From positions 1 through 64,000 of the forward strand of contig CAMLDR010000001.1 in assembly GCA_946478775.1 (NCBI GenBank): a stretch of DNA of 64,000 bases, given 5' to 3'. Below are positions 53,083 to 59,981 of the stretch, piece after piece. Position 1 is the stretch's first letter. The number at the start of each line of letters is the position of its first letter. Position numbers and translations under genes: made by a program. The notes beneath the pieces were generated by a model that saw only the letters and a program-made list of their open reading frames with translations, did not search any database and was not told where the DNA came from. The DNA is from an uncultured Flavobacteriales bacterium. GTDB taxonomy: Bacteria > Bacteroidota > Bacteroidia > Flavobacteriales > Crocinitomicaceae.

Positions 53083-53100
53083 TCCCGATAGCTATCGGGA
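53083..53100. repeat. 18-bp palindrome TCCCGATAGCTATCGGGA
   Basis: A perfect palindrome in the 36-base gap between the receptor and a lipoprotein gene. The outer TCCCGA/TCGGGA arms match a second small hairpin at 57086-57101. Such short hairpins are common between Bacteroidota genes; the role is unknown, possibly mRNA end protection. Confidence 0.65.
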
Positions 53101-53113
53101 GCAAAATTCAAAA

Positions 53114-53854
53114 ATGAGAAATACAAAAGGTTTCTGGATAGTTTTATTTCTTGGTTCGTTGCTCCTTTCCTGCAACAGTCCCAGACGGCAGAAGAAGATC
53201 AATGACGGAAAGCTTTTTGAGAAACTCAAAGAGCAGAAGGGGTATTTGAATGCCGAAGAACTGCAGCGACTGGAGCGTGATTTTTCACTAAAACTTCTGG
53301 ATAAATACGATTTCTCCGGATACGACGAAGAAGACACCCTGGCTTCTTTTGTAAGGGTTGGTTCGGATGTTTGGATAGCAACGTGTTATCTGGAGAATGT
53401 AGCGGAAAGTCATTACCCGTTTTTCCGTTTAACCGAAACGAAGGAGAAAGGCTTTAAAATGATCAGGCATGGAATTATTCCGGCTGAATCCGGGGAATGT
53501 GCCTATGAATTAGATGGCTTACTGATCCGGTCCGGAGACTACATTTTCATTTCTCAAAGAAACAATGGAAGTGGCATTTGTGAAGATTCTCCCCTGGTTT
53601 TTCATAAAAGCGGAAGAGAAGTCAGTCGCAGTTCCGATTTTAAGATCGCGATATGGAACGGTGCCGGTGAGGAAATACTTCCGGTTAGAAGCGAATTTAA
53701 GATTGAATCCAAAAACCCGCAAAGCATTGTCTTTCATGTTCATGAAAAAGTCATTGATACCGAAATTGATGAGGAAGTCAGCTCAAGAAATTACGACCTC
53801 AATTTCGTTGTAAAAAACAACAGGATCTATTTCCGGGATACACTTTCTAAGTAA
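53114..53854 (+). CDS. Lipoprotein of unknown function
   Basis: A 246-residue predicted lipoprotein; lipobox LLLSC with Cys20. The mature protein starts with a polar, Lys-rich stretch (NSPRRQKKINDGKLF), followed by a mostly beta region that includes SGYDEEDTLASFVRVGSDVWIATCYL and YELDGLLIRSGDYIFISQRNNGSGICEDS. No recognised family. It follows the TonB-type receptor by 36 bases (with a palindrome in between) and ends 15 bases from a convergent gene. Possibly a receptor accessory lipoprotein, but there is no direct evidence. Confidence 0.7.
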   Translation: MRNTKGFWIVLFLGSLLLSCNSPRRQKKINDGKLFEKLKEQKGYLNAEELQRLERDFSLKLLDKYDFSGYDEEDTLASFVRVGSDVWIATCYLENVAESHYPFFRLTETKEKGFKMIRHGIIPAESGECAYELDGLLIRSGDYIFISQRNNGSGICEDSPLVFHKSGREVSRSSDFKIAIWNGAGEEILPVRSEFKIESKNPQSIVFHVHEKVIDTEIDEEVSSRNYDLNFVVKNNRIYFRDTLSK

Positions 53855-53869
53855 TCCAATTCCAGATAC

Positions 53870-54418
53870 TCATTCAAAGTGATAACTTAAACTAATTCCG
53901 TAGGGTGCCGGCCGGATATGAAATTGACTTTGGAGTTTATTACCTGTCCATCTGTTCATTCTATTTGCCATCCAAAGATCATAGACCAGTAAGAATCCAC
54001 CCTGCAGCATAAAACTGGTCCCAAACCCCTGATTCCTGTCTGCATATTTGACACCGCTGAAATAGTTGAGCAACCCACCGGATGTAATGTATGCAGCGTC
54101 CAAACCGGCATTGATCAAAAAGATCTTTTTGTAACGGTTTGCCAATTCCGGTTCGGAGAAACTCTTTTTACGGGCAAAGTATGGAGAAATCAAACTGTAA
54201 GCTGCCAATGATCCGTTTACCACATTCCAGTAGCCATTCATCTGATGGAAGTGTAAGGCTTGTCCATCCGCATTTTTGACAGATACGGCGGCGGCAGTCA
54301 TGTTTATCAGCGACCAGGAACCCAGTGCAATGGATCCGTTTCGAAGGTCTGTTTCCACTGTGCTTTTCTGACCGACGGAAAGAAGAGGAACAAAGAAGAG
54401 CAAGATAACTAGTTTCAT
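53870..54418 (-). CDS. Conserved exported membrane-associated protein (DUF6992-like)
   Basis: A 182-residue protein. The signal peptide ends SVGQ. Two or three hydrophobic helices follow (near 28-48, 72-85 and 135-150), with the family-like stretch MNGYWNVVNGSLAAYSLI, RYKKIFLINAGLDAAYITSGGLL and FGTSFMLQGGFLLVYDLWMANRMN. It resembles Bacteroidota DUF6992-type proteins, by recall only. It is downstream of the CHAP peptidase gene by 50 bases on the same strand. Near-consensus TACATTTA lies on the minus strand upstream, so it may have its own promoter. Function unknown. Confidence 0.72.
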   Translation of the reverse strand: MKLVILLFFVPLLSVGQKSTVETDLRNGSIALGSWSLINMTAAAVSVKNADGQALHFHQMNGYWNVVNGSLAAYSLISPYFARKKSFSEPELANRYKKIFLINAGLDAAYITSGGLLNYFSGVKYADRNQGFGTSFMLQGGFLLVYDLWMANRMNRWTGNKLQSQFHIRPAPYGISLSYHFE

Positions 54419-54468
54419 ATAGTACGAATAGGGATTAAATGTAAAACCTTATTCTCAGACTATCAAAT

Positions 54469-55071
54469 CTATTCCTTCATGCGCAGCCAGCCCAAAATGC
54501 GTGAATGATCAATTTCCCACAATCCGTCAGCGAATTCCAGATCAAACACCTCTCTCGGATGATCCGGATTTCCGGCGTTCTGCTGAATGATCTCCACTTC
54601 GTCATCAGTTACCTTTGAAACGATCACCACGTGTCCGTATTCGTTGGAAAAAGTAGCATCCAGTATGATCAGATCTCCCACTTGGGGTTTACTATGGCTT
54701 GGATTGGTGTATTGGACCAAATCCCGGTCTTTATTGAGTGCTCCGTCTTTTAATGTTTTATTGAAAAAGTCGATTGCATTTCCATACGCGTTCGGCATTT
54801 GGTGTTTGTAGTATTCGTAATAATACCGTTTCACAAATTCTACGCATTGGTACTTCAAACCAATGTTGTATCCGTCCGGAGAAGTGTTCCTTCCGCTTAC
54901 ATTTCCCATTCCGCCGTTGTAGTAAACCACCACATGGTTCAAACTATCCAAACGGTCACCGATCTGGTAAGTGCGGCCGGAAGCAGAAGAAGACCCGTTT
55001 CTTTGATAAAGAAAAACGGCCAAAAACCCAGCAACAATAACGAAGAGGAATAGGATGAGGGCTTTTTTCAT
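54469..55071 (-). CDS. Membrane-anchored CHAP-domain amidase/peptidase
   Basis: A 200-residue protein with an N-terminal membrane helix (about 5-22) and a CHAP (NlpC/P60-like) domain. Candidate catalytic residues are Cys76 in KYQCVEFVKRYYYEYY and His147 in NEYGHVVIVSKV; a third polar residue is probably the Glu/Asn in the following IIQQNAGN. CHAP enzymes cleave peptidoglycan peptide bonds or glutathionylspermidine. The start overlaps the stop of the upstream DUF1990 gene by four bases (ATGA), so they are co-translated. It is probably periplasmic. No inhibitor or immunity gene is evident, so this is not obviously a toxin. Confidence 0.85.
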   Translation of the reverse strand: MKKALILFLFVIVAGFLAVFLYQRNGSSSASGRTYQIGDRLDSLNHVVVYYNGGMGNVSGRNTSPDGYNIGLKYQCVEFVKRYYYEYYKHQMPNAYGNAIDFFNKTLKDGALNKDRDLVQYTNPSHSKPQVGDLIILDATFSNEYGHVVIVSKVTDDEVEIIQQNAGNPDHPREVFDLEFADGLWEIDHSRILGWLRMKE

Positions 55072-55649
55072 TGTCCGGAAAGATTTAGCTCAATGGTTTT
55101 TTTGACATTTTGTAATGCCTTTTTTGTACAATAGGTCTGGTATGGAATGGCGAACACAGGACCAAGCAGGCGGGTTAGAAAATTTCCTGGTTTGGAAAAA
55201 GTTTGAATCTTAAAAATGATCTTTCCATCTGCTTCCTCCAGGAGAAAATAGGATATACCACATTCGACATGTCCTTCCAATGTTTCATAACTGAAACCCC
55301 TCCGATTTTCTTCCAGGATAACTTCTTTGATACGAACTCCAAAAAGAGCTTTTTGAGAGAACTTTGGAATGGGTGGAAGATAAACCTGCTGTAAAATCGT
55401 GTCACCCGGGTTCATGCTTCTTTTTTCGTCTTTCCATTGGGTGTATCCTGACAGAATGGTTTCAGGAAAAATTTCGTAATCGAAGAAGAACTGAAGGTCC
55501 AATTGGGTTAGTTTTGAAATCCCGGAAATTTCTATGAAGGTGGTCTTTTCGATCAATGCATTTCTTTCGTAGTTCATTACAGGAACTTTTTTCAGTTTCT
55601 GCAGGTATTTTTTGAAATGGTTTTTCTGATTAAAAAAAGTGAGTTTCAC
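55068..55649 (-). CDS. DUF1990-family protein
   Basis: A 193-residue cytoplasmic protein. The segment RRGFSYETLEGHVECGISYFLLEEADGKIIFKIQTFSKPGNFLTRLLGP (about 113-163) matches the DUF1990 family pattern (GxxYGTLxGHxExGExxF, then AFSxP, then a final helix KKALQNVKK), though the family's Gly at the fourth position is Glu here. DUF1990 proteins are of unknown function and resemble START/Bet v 1-like folds. It is followed by the CHAP gene with a four-base overlap and preceded by the SpoIIE phosphatase by 26 bases, so it is the middle of a tight minus-strand group. Confidence 0.85.
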   Translation of the reverse strand: MKLTFFNQKNHFKKYLQKLKKVPVMNYERNALIEKTTFIEISGISKLTQLDLQFFFDYEIFPETILSGYTQWKDEKRSMNPGDTILQQVYLPPIPKFSQKALFGVRIKEVILEENRRGFSYETLEGHVECGISYFLLEEADGKIIFKIQTFSKPGNFLTRLLGPVFAIPYQTYCTKKALQNVKKTIELNLSGQ

Positions 55650-55675
55650 GGCTGATAATTTTGTCTAAAAATAAC

Positions 55676-57025
55676 TCACAATCGAATAACAAGCACACAA
55701 ACATCGTCTACCTGTTCCAGATTTCCTTTCCAGGATTGAAACGTAGAAGAAAGTATCTGCTCCAGATCTTCGTTTTGGTTTTCCAGGATCAGTTCTTTTA
55801 AGGGTTTATAGCGGAATTTCTTGTTTTTTGGTCCGCCAAACTGATCTGCAAATCCATCGGTGAATAAAACGAGTGAATCTCCTGGTTGAAAAGAAAACTC
55901 CTGTTCGGTAAAGGGTTTGAGGTCGTGGGAATAACCAACGGGCTGCCTGTCCGCACGCCGTTCTTCCAATTGGTTTCCCGAAATATGGTAGACGGAATTA
56001 TTCGCGGAAGCGAGAACACAGGTGTTTGATTTGCGGTCAATCCGCACCATGGAAATTTCCATTCCGTCTTTGTATTCACTACTTTTTCCTTCTTTATCAA
56101 ATGCGGCAATGATTCCGGAACGCAGCTCATTCAAAATTTCAGAAGGATTGATCACTCCTTTATTCTCTACAATTTCACGGAGCAGGTTAATTCCCAAAAC
56201 GCTCATCAAAGCCCCTGGAACACCATGGCCGGTGCAGTCTCCAACAGCTGCAAAACGGTAATTCTCATTTTGAAAGATCCAGTAGAAATCACCGCTCACA
56301 ATGTCTTTCGGCTGAAAGTACAGAACGGAATCGGGGAAGAGGAGCTGCAGGGTGTTTTTGCCCGGTAATAGTGCCGACTGAATGCGCCGGGCGTATTGAA
56401 TGCTGTCGAGAATGTCTTTGTTCTTTTCTTCGATGACGTTTTTTTGTTCCGTGATCCGTTTTTGGGATTTGAGCATTTCCTCTTTGAAAAACAAAATGAA
56501 CAGCGAACTGATAATGAACAGGAGGAAGAGGTTCACATTTCCGATAATCGTTTGGACGGTTTCCGATTGTTCTAAATCCGTAATGAAAGGCTTGTGAAAT
56601 TGAAGCCAGGTGATCAGTCCAAAGAAAGAAACGATGGCAAAAGCAATGAATGCCTGGATTGTTCTTCGGTTATCAAACATGACGGCGCTGATCATGCACA
56701 TAATGAACAGGTAGAAATGCAGGTTTGTTTGAAGTCCGTAAGTCAATGTTCCTTCGATGAAGTAGATAAAACCGCAGCAAACATGAAAGAAAAAAGCCTG
56801 GCTGTATTTCCTGCGACTAATCAGGAAGAAAGTCATTAAACTCGCTGCAAAGAAAAACCCGTTATTGAAAATCCCTGCGGGCTGGTCGTAATAGAAATAA
56901 AGCGGCGTATAGCAGAACATGACAACGGCCGTCAATAAGGCAATCAAATTCCCGATACGGATCTTGCGATTCAGAGAATCCGGGTTTTCAGTAGTAATGC
57001 CGTTATTGAGTATTTGCGCAATCAT
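55676..57025 (-). CDS. Polytopic SpoIIE-type (PP2C) phosphatase
   Basis: A 449-residue inner-membrane signalling protein. About six N-terminal transmembrane helices (within 24-180) replace the periplasmic TPR sensor of the other phosphatase in this window. A coiled coil with EEKNKDILDSIQYARRIQSALLP (about 197-220) leads into the SpoIIE/PP2C domain with SGDFYWIF, GDCTGHGVPGALMSVLG and FTDGFADQFGG. The linker and catalytic domain closely parallel those at 8461-10545. First gene of the minus-strand group with DUF1990 and CHAP. An exact TATATTTG element lies five bases upstream of the ATG, which implies a very short leader. Stimulus and target are unknown. Confidence 0.88.
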   Translation of the reverse strand: MIAQILNNGITTENPDSLNRKIRIGNLIALLTAVVMFCYTPLYFYYDQPAGIFNNGFFFAASLMTFFLISRRKYSQAFFFHVCCGFIYFIEGTLTYGLQTNLHFYLFIMCMISAVMFDNRRTIQAFIAFAIVSFFGLITWLQFHKPFITDLEQSETVQTIIGNVNLFLLFIISSLFILFFKEEMLKSQKRITEQKNVIEEKNKDILDSIQYARRIQSALLPGKNTLQLLFPDSVLYFQPKDIVSGDFYWIFQNENYRFAAVGDCTGHGVPGALMSVLGINLLREIVENKGVINPSEILNELRSGIIAAFDKEGKSSEYKDGMEISMVRIDRKSNTCVLASANNSVYHISGNQLEERRADRQPVGYSHDLKPFTEQEFSFQPGDSLVLFTDGFADQFGGPKNKKFRYKPLKELILENQNEDLEQILSSTFQSWKGNLEQVDDVCVLVIRL

Positions 57026-57030
57026 CGGAT

Positions 57031-57038
57031 CAAATATA
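57031..57038 (-). promoter_or_regulatory. TAnnTTTG promoter element for the polytopic SpoIIE phosphatase
   Basis: TATATTTG on the minus strand, an exact match, ends five bases before the ATG at 57025. Transcription would begin almost at the start codon. Confidence 0.62.
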
Positions 57039-57085
57039 CTATTCTATGTACAATCCGCCTTATCACTTCCTAAATTTCCCACTGA

Positions 57086-57101
57086 TCCCGAACAATCGGG
57101 A
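57086..57101. repeat. Small hairpin TCCCGA-acaa-TCGGGA
   Basis: A 6-bp stem with a 4-base loop. Its arms match the outer arms of the palindrome at 53083-53100, so they may belong to one dispersed family. Confidence 0.5.
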
Positions 57102-57120
57102 CAAGTTGCACAGATGGAAA

Positions 57121-57164
57121 CGAGCCTACCCCGAATAACTTTGTATACGGGACAGGCGGTCTCG
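57121..57164 (+). repeat. 44-nt dispersed element, family 2, copy A
   Basis: Runs from CGAGCCTACCCCGAATAAC to GGGACAGGCGGTCTCG. It can fold as an imperfect hairpin: CGAG with CTCG, CCT with AGG and CCCG with CGGG, with a 4-nt bulge. The reverse complement of 59889-59934 matches it at all but one base, apart from a 2-nt insertion. It lies between the SpoIIE promoter and the YARHG gene end. Confidence 0.75.
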
Positions 57165-57207
57165 TTGAATTTGCGAGGATTCCTGATTGTAAAATGAAGC
57201 GACCGGT

Positions 57208-57244
57208 GCGCCTATGCTGAAGCTTCAGCGTAAGTATTAGGCGC
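57208..57244. repeat. Nested palindrome between YARHG gene and SpoIIE promoter
   Basis: The outer arms GCGCCTA and TAGGCGC (7 bp) enclose a perfect inner palindrome GCTGAAGCTTCAGC (57216-57229). The right half carries seven extra bases (GTAAGTA region) that, if restored on the left, would make one long palindrome, so this looks like a copy with a one-arm deletion. Confidence 0.6.
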
Positions 57245-57306
57245 TTCGACTATATCTTTGTATTAGTGGAAGAAAATGGTTGTTGGTTCTGAATACTTGT
57301 CAGGAA

Positions 57307-58386
57307 TCATTGTTTTTCCCTTTTCTGAACTTCAGCGATGAAGGTTTTCACTTGTTCATCAAACGAGATGTCGTTCATTTTTAAGTTCGGATTGGGAATG
57401 TACCATTCAAATTTCTTAAAGTATGCAGCCAGTTCCGGATTGGTGAACCCATATCCTTTTTGCGCATAGAAGGTATTCCGGATCAGTTTCAGTTCTTCTT
57501 TGGTGTATGCTCCGTCTTCCGGATTTTCGATGGAAAGATACTTAACTGCCGTCATGACGCGGTCCAATGTTTTTTTGGAGTCGGCAAATTCGAAACAATG
57601 AAGGTTAATGATCCCAAATTCCAGATTTTGCTGTGGATTCCAGTCGGAACAATGGATTTGTAAACTTCCACTGAGGATACGGACCATCCGGCAATCTGTT
57701 TCGTAATTGTTGTATACACCGGAAGTTATTTTCCCTATTCCCTGCACCGACCAGGCGGCTCCTTTTCCGAAAATATCGCTGACATAAAAATAGGTGTCAT
57801 TTCCCAAGTCGATGTTCACAGTTAAATCTTTGATGGTTTGTCCTGCCCATTTCGAGCCTGTTTTCAGAATATAGTTGTAAAACTGATCGGTCATTACCGA
57901 AGTACTGGCTTTGAAACGATAGCTGTGATCGATGACAGTGGTCCCGGGTTTGAAATCGATCTCAAATAGGTAAACAAAGATGTCGCTTCCTGCCTGGTCA
58001 GAGGAAATAGTCTGTTCTTCTTTTAACGGACAATCTTCGCAATCAGCCGTTTTCAATTGATAGGGAAGCAGCGTATTATCCTGGCTCACTTTAAAATCAA
58101 AGATCTGGGGATATTTTATTTCCTCTTCATCAACGTCTCCATATGCTTGTGGTGCCTGGAACCCTACTAACATTTTGCGGCTGACAGCTTCCGGGTTGAA
58201 GAATTCAAAATGCACCGTCACATAACATTGCTCATTGACGACTTTAAAAGAAAGCACTTCTTTGTTCATTCCAATCTTTCCCTCTTTCATCGGGTAAATA
58301 GTACTTCCTCCGATATAGTAAGCGCCGTCGTTGGCACGGAGGTTGAAAACGGACAGGAATAAAAGAAAAGTGCAGATCAATTTCAT
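57307..58386 (-). CDS. Exported YARHG-domain protein
   Basis: A 359-residue exported protein. The signal peptide (about 1-18, ending LRAND) has Asn at +1 rather than Gln. A long beta-rich central region (about 25-275) includes FKVVNEQCYVTVHFEFF and DLTVNIDLGNDTYFYVSD and is not assigned. The C-terminal domain (about 285-355) is a YARHG domain: KLIRNTFYAQKGYGFTNPEL and FKKFEWYIPNPNLK, with YAQKGY replacing YARHGY. YARHG domains are extracellular and often accompany peptidases or wall binding; their function is unresolved. An exact TATATTTG element lies seven bases before the ATG. Confidence 0.83.
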   Translation of the reverse strand: MKLICTFLLFLSVFNLRANDGAYYIGGSTIYPMKEGKIGMNKEVLSFKVVNEQCYVTVHFEFFNPEAVSRKMLVGFQAPQAYGDVDEEEIKYPQIFDFKVSQDNTLLPYQLKTADCEDCPLKEEQTISSDQAGSDIFVYLFEIDFKPGTTVIDHSYRFKASTSVMTDQFYNYILKTGSKWAGQTIKDLTVNIDLGNDTYFYVSDIFGKGAAWSVQGIGKITSGVYNNYETDCRMVRILSGSLQIHCSDWNPQQNLEFGIINLHCFEFADSKKTLDRVMTAVKYLSIENPEDGAYTKEELKLIRNTFYAQKGYGFTNPELAAYFKKFEWYIPNPNLKMNDISFDEQVKTFIAEVQKREKQ

Positions 58387-58393
58387 GGTGAAT

Positions 58394-58401
58394 CAAATAT
58401 A
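58394..58401 (-). promoter_or_regulatory. TAnnTTTG promoter element for the YARHG gene
   Basis: TATATTTG on the minus strand is an exact match, ending seven bases upstream of the ATG at 58386. Confidence 0.62.
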
Positions 58402-58420
58402 AAAATTAAAGGCAGTCTGA

Positions 58421-58978
58421 TCATTTTATGCCCGGATTTGTTTCCGGTTCCGCTTCAAACAATTCGTTTAAACGACTTTTACTTATCCGCGCTTCGGGTT
58501 TGAATGCTAAAACGGTGAGTAAGTAACCAAAAATGAACATCCCGACAGGAATTAGCAAAAACGGACTGAAATCTTTAAAATAAAAATGGATTAATCTTCT
58601 GATCAGCACGAAAAGAATAAAAACCGTTGGAATCCCTAACAGGGAAAACCAAATAATCAGGAATACTTTCACGAACAAATTCAAGGTCATGGAGATTTCT
58701 ATTTCCGTTTTATGGAGATAAGTAGAAACTTTCCCTTCGATAACCGGCAGAAATGAATTCCTGTAGGAAATGACCCGGGAGATTTTAAAACTTCTTTCTG
58801 AAACTTGTCCCAGGTACTCAGCGCCAGACGAATTAAAAGCTTTAAAAATATTCAAAGTGAATGGTTTGGTGCTTTCTGTGATCCTGCGCAGCCGTTTCGT
58901 GACTTCTTCCTGGGAAAGACCGGTTCGAATGGTGTATTTTTCGAAGGGAAGGAAGCGGGAAAATTTGGCGGACTTCAT
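58421..58978 (-). CDS. Conserved membrane protein of unknown function
   Basis: A 185-residue protein without a signal peptide. Residues 1-95 are soluble and mixed alpha/beta (LSQEEVTKRLRRITESTK). Two or three hydrophobic helices follow (about 98-122, 126-150 and 140-160), and the tail is charged (KSRLNELFEAEPETN). The 34 bases between it and the YARHG gene hold that gene's own promoter, so they may be transcribed separately or partly together. No named family. Gene call supported by start, length and lack of internal stops. Confidence 0.65.
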   Translation of the reverse strand: MKSAKFSRFLPFEKYTIRTGLSQEEVTKRLRRITESTKPFTLNIFKAFNSSGAEYLGQVSERSFKISRVISYRNSFLPVIEGKVSTYLHKTEIEISMTLNLFVKVFLIIWFSLLGIPTVFILFVLIRRLIHFYFKDFSPFLLIPVGMFIFGYLLTVLAFKPEARISKSRLNELFEAEPETNPGIK

Positions 58979-59113
58979 ATTATTAAAGATGACAAGATAA
59001 GGAATTTTGATTTCACATTGAATTCTTTCGCTTCAGAATTTGTCACGACACTTCGGGATTGAATTCTTTGGATGGAGATTTAGTTCTTTCAGGTATCGGG
59101 AACGGCATTTTCT

Positions 59114-59121
59114 TAACTTTG
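59114..59121 (+). promoter_or_regulatory. TAnnTTTG promoter element for ywbE, leaderless spacing
   Basis: TAACTTTG is an exact match, with four bases between its G and the ATG at 59126, the same arrangement as mnmE and the HAD gene. Confidence 0.65.
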
Positions 59122-59125
59122 CATC

Positions 59126-59329
59126 ATGAAACCATTGCGAAAAGATATCAAACCGGGTATGCTGGTATTGTTTATTCAGAAGAAGCACCAGGCAAGCGGA
59201 GAACTGACAGAGGGAATCGTGAAATCCATTTTGACAAGCGCGCCTTCACATCCGCATGGGATCAAGATCATGACGGTGGATAAATTGGTGGGAAGAGTAA
59301 CGGAAATCGTAGACGGAGATATTGGGTAG
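59126..59329 (+). CDS. ywbE: YwbE-family small protein (DUF2196)
   Basis: A 67-residue cytoplasmic protein. It keeps the YwbE pattern: RKDIKPGMLVLFIQKKHQASGELTEGIVKSILT with HPHGIKIMTVDKLVGRVTEIV. The family has an SH3-like fold and unknown function. The stop codon TAG at 59327-59329 is formed by bases 2-4 of a degenerate copy of the 28-nt palindrome, so the repeat has either replaced or defined the end of the gene. The start has a promoter with leaderless spacing. Confidence 0.85.
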   Translation: MKPLRKDIKPGMLVLFIQKKHQASGELTEGIVKSILTSAPSHPHGIKIMTVDKLVGRVTEIVDGDIG

Positions 59330-59353
59330 GAACTCGAGGCATCGCGTCCGTAC
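59326..59353. repeat. 28-nt dispersed element, family 1, degenerate copy ending ywbE
   Basis: Four mismatches from the perfect copy (G to A at position 6, G to T at 9, T to G at 13, C to G at 25). It starts at the last base of the final Gly codon of ywbE, and its TAG is the stop. Being degenerate, it can no longer pair fully. Confidence 0.65.
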
Positions 59354-59384
59354 ATCATAATATTCCTGATATCCGTATGAAGAT

Positions 59385-59777
59385 TTATTCCACCTTCAAG
59401 CGGATGGAATAGTTCTCTTCGATGTCGTAGCTTTGCGGGTTTTTATAATTCACTTCCAGTAATTTGATCGTTAGGTCCTTATAAACAATACTGGAAGGAT
59501 ATTCAGAATGGAACCCGATGATGTGATATGCTGCATTGTCCAATTCAATGCGAACTGCGACTTCTCCTACCCATGCGCATTCCACGTCCGGTGGACACCT
59601 GGTTTCTTCCACCAGTTTCGCGAAGCGAATCTTGATTTTTTTTCCGTCTGTTTTTACAACAGCTGTTTTATTAAAATCCAGGGTGAATTCCTCATTCAAC
59701 CCGACTATCTTCTTTTTGCAACCCAATGAAAGAATGATAATCAGCAGAACTGAAAAGAGTTGTAGTGTATTTTTCAT
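59385..59777 (-). CDS. Small lipoprotein of unknown function
   Basis: A 130-residue predicted lipoprotein; lipobox LSLGC with Cys20. The mature part is beta-rich: KIKIRFAKLVEETRCPPDVECAWVGEVAVRIEL, then AYHIIGFHSEYPSSIVYKDLTIKLLEVNYKNPQSY. The RCPPDVECAWVGEV segment, with a Cys pair, is seen in a group of Bacteroidota lipoproteins of unknown role. The gene is isolated; a small hydrophobic-protein gene lies 200 bases upstream. Function unknown. Confidence 0.75.
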   Translation of the reverse strand: MKNTLQLFSVLLIIILSLGCKKKIVGLNEEFTLDFNKTAVVKTDGKKIKIRFAKLVEETRCPPDVECAWVGEVAVRIELDNAAYHIIGFHSEYPSSIVYKDLTIKLLEVNYKNPQSYDIEENYSIRLKVE

Positions 59778-59888
59778 AATCCCTGGAATTTGGATATTTA
59801 CATAAATATACGGTAAAACAAGTTGGAAACGAATACTTTGGGATTGTTACCGCCTCTTTTTTTGTACTTGTTAATCCAGAGGGCTTAG

Positions 59889-59934
59889 CGAGACCGCCTG
59901 TCCGGTATACAAAGTTATTCGGAGGGTAGGCTCG
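59889..59934 (-). repeat. 46-nt dispersed element, family 2, copy B (opposite orientation)
   Basis: Reverse complement of the element at 57121-57164, with one substitution and a 2-nt insertion (CT after the tenth base). The two copies enclose the YARHG, membrane-protein, ywbE and lipoprotein genes. Confidence 0.75.
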
Positions 59935-59981
59935 CTTTTATCTGAGGTAAAAAAAGTGGTGCGAATAATCGCAACACTACC

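Noticed and set aside
54469..55071. CHAP peptidase as a toxin-immunity pair
   Set aside because: No immunity-like gene, secretion tag or polymorphic domain; a membrane-anchored wall enzyme is simpler.
57026..57306. tRNA or small RNA gene in the 281-base gap
   Set aside because: No cloverleaf or TWC-like sequence; the hairpins there are accounted for by palindromic repeats.
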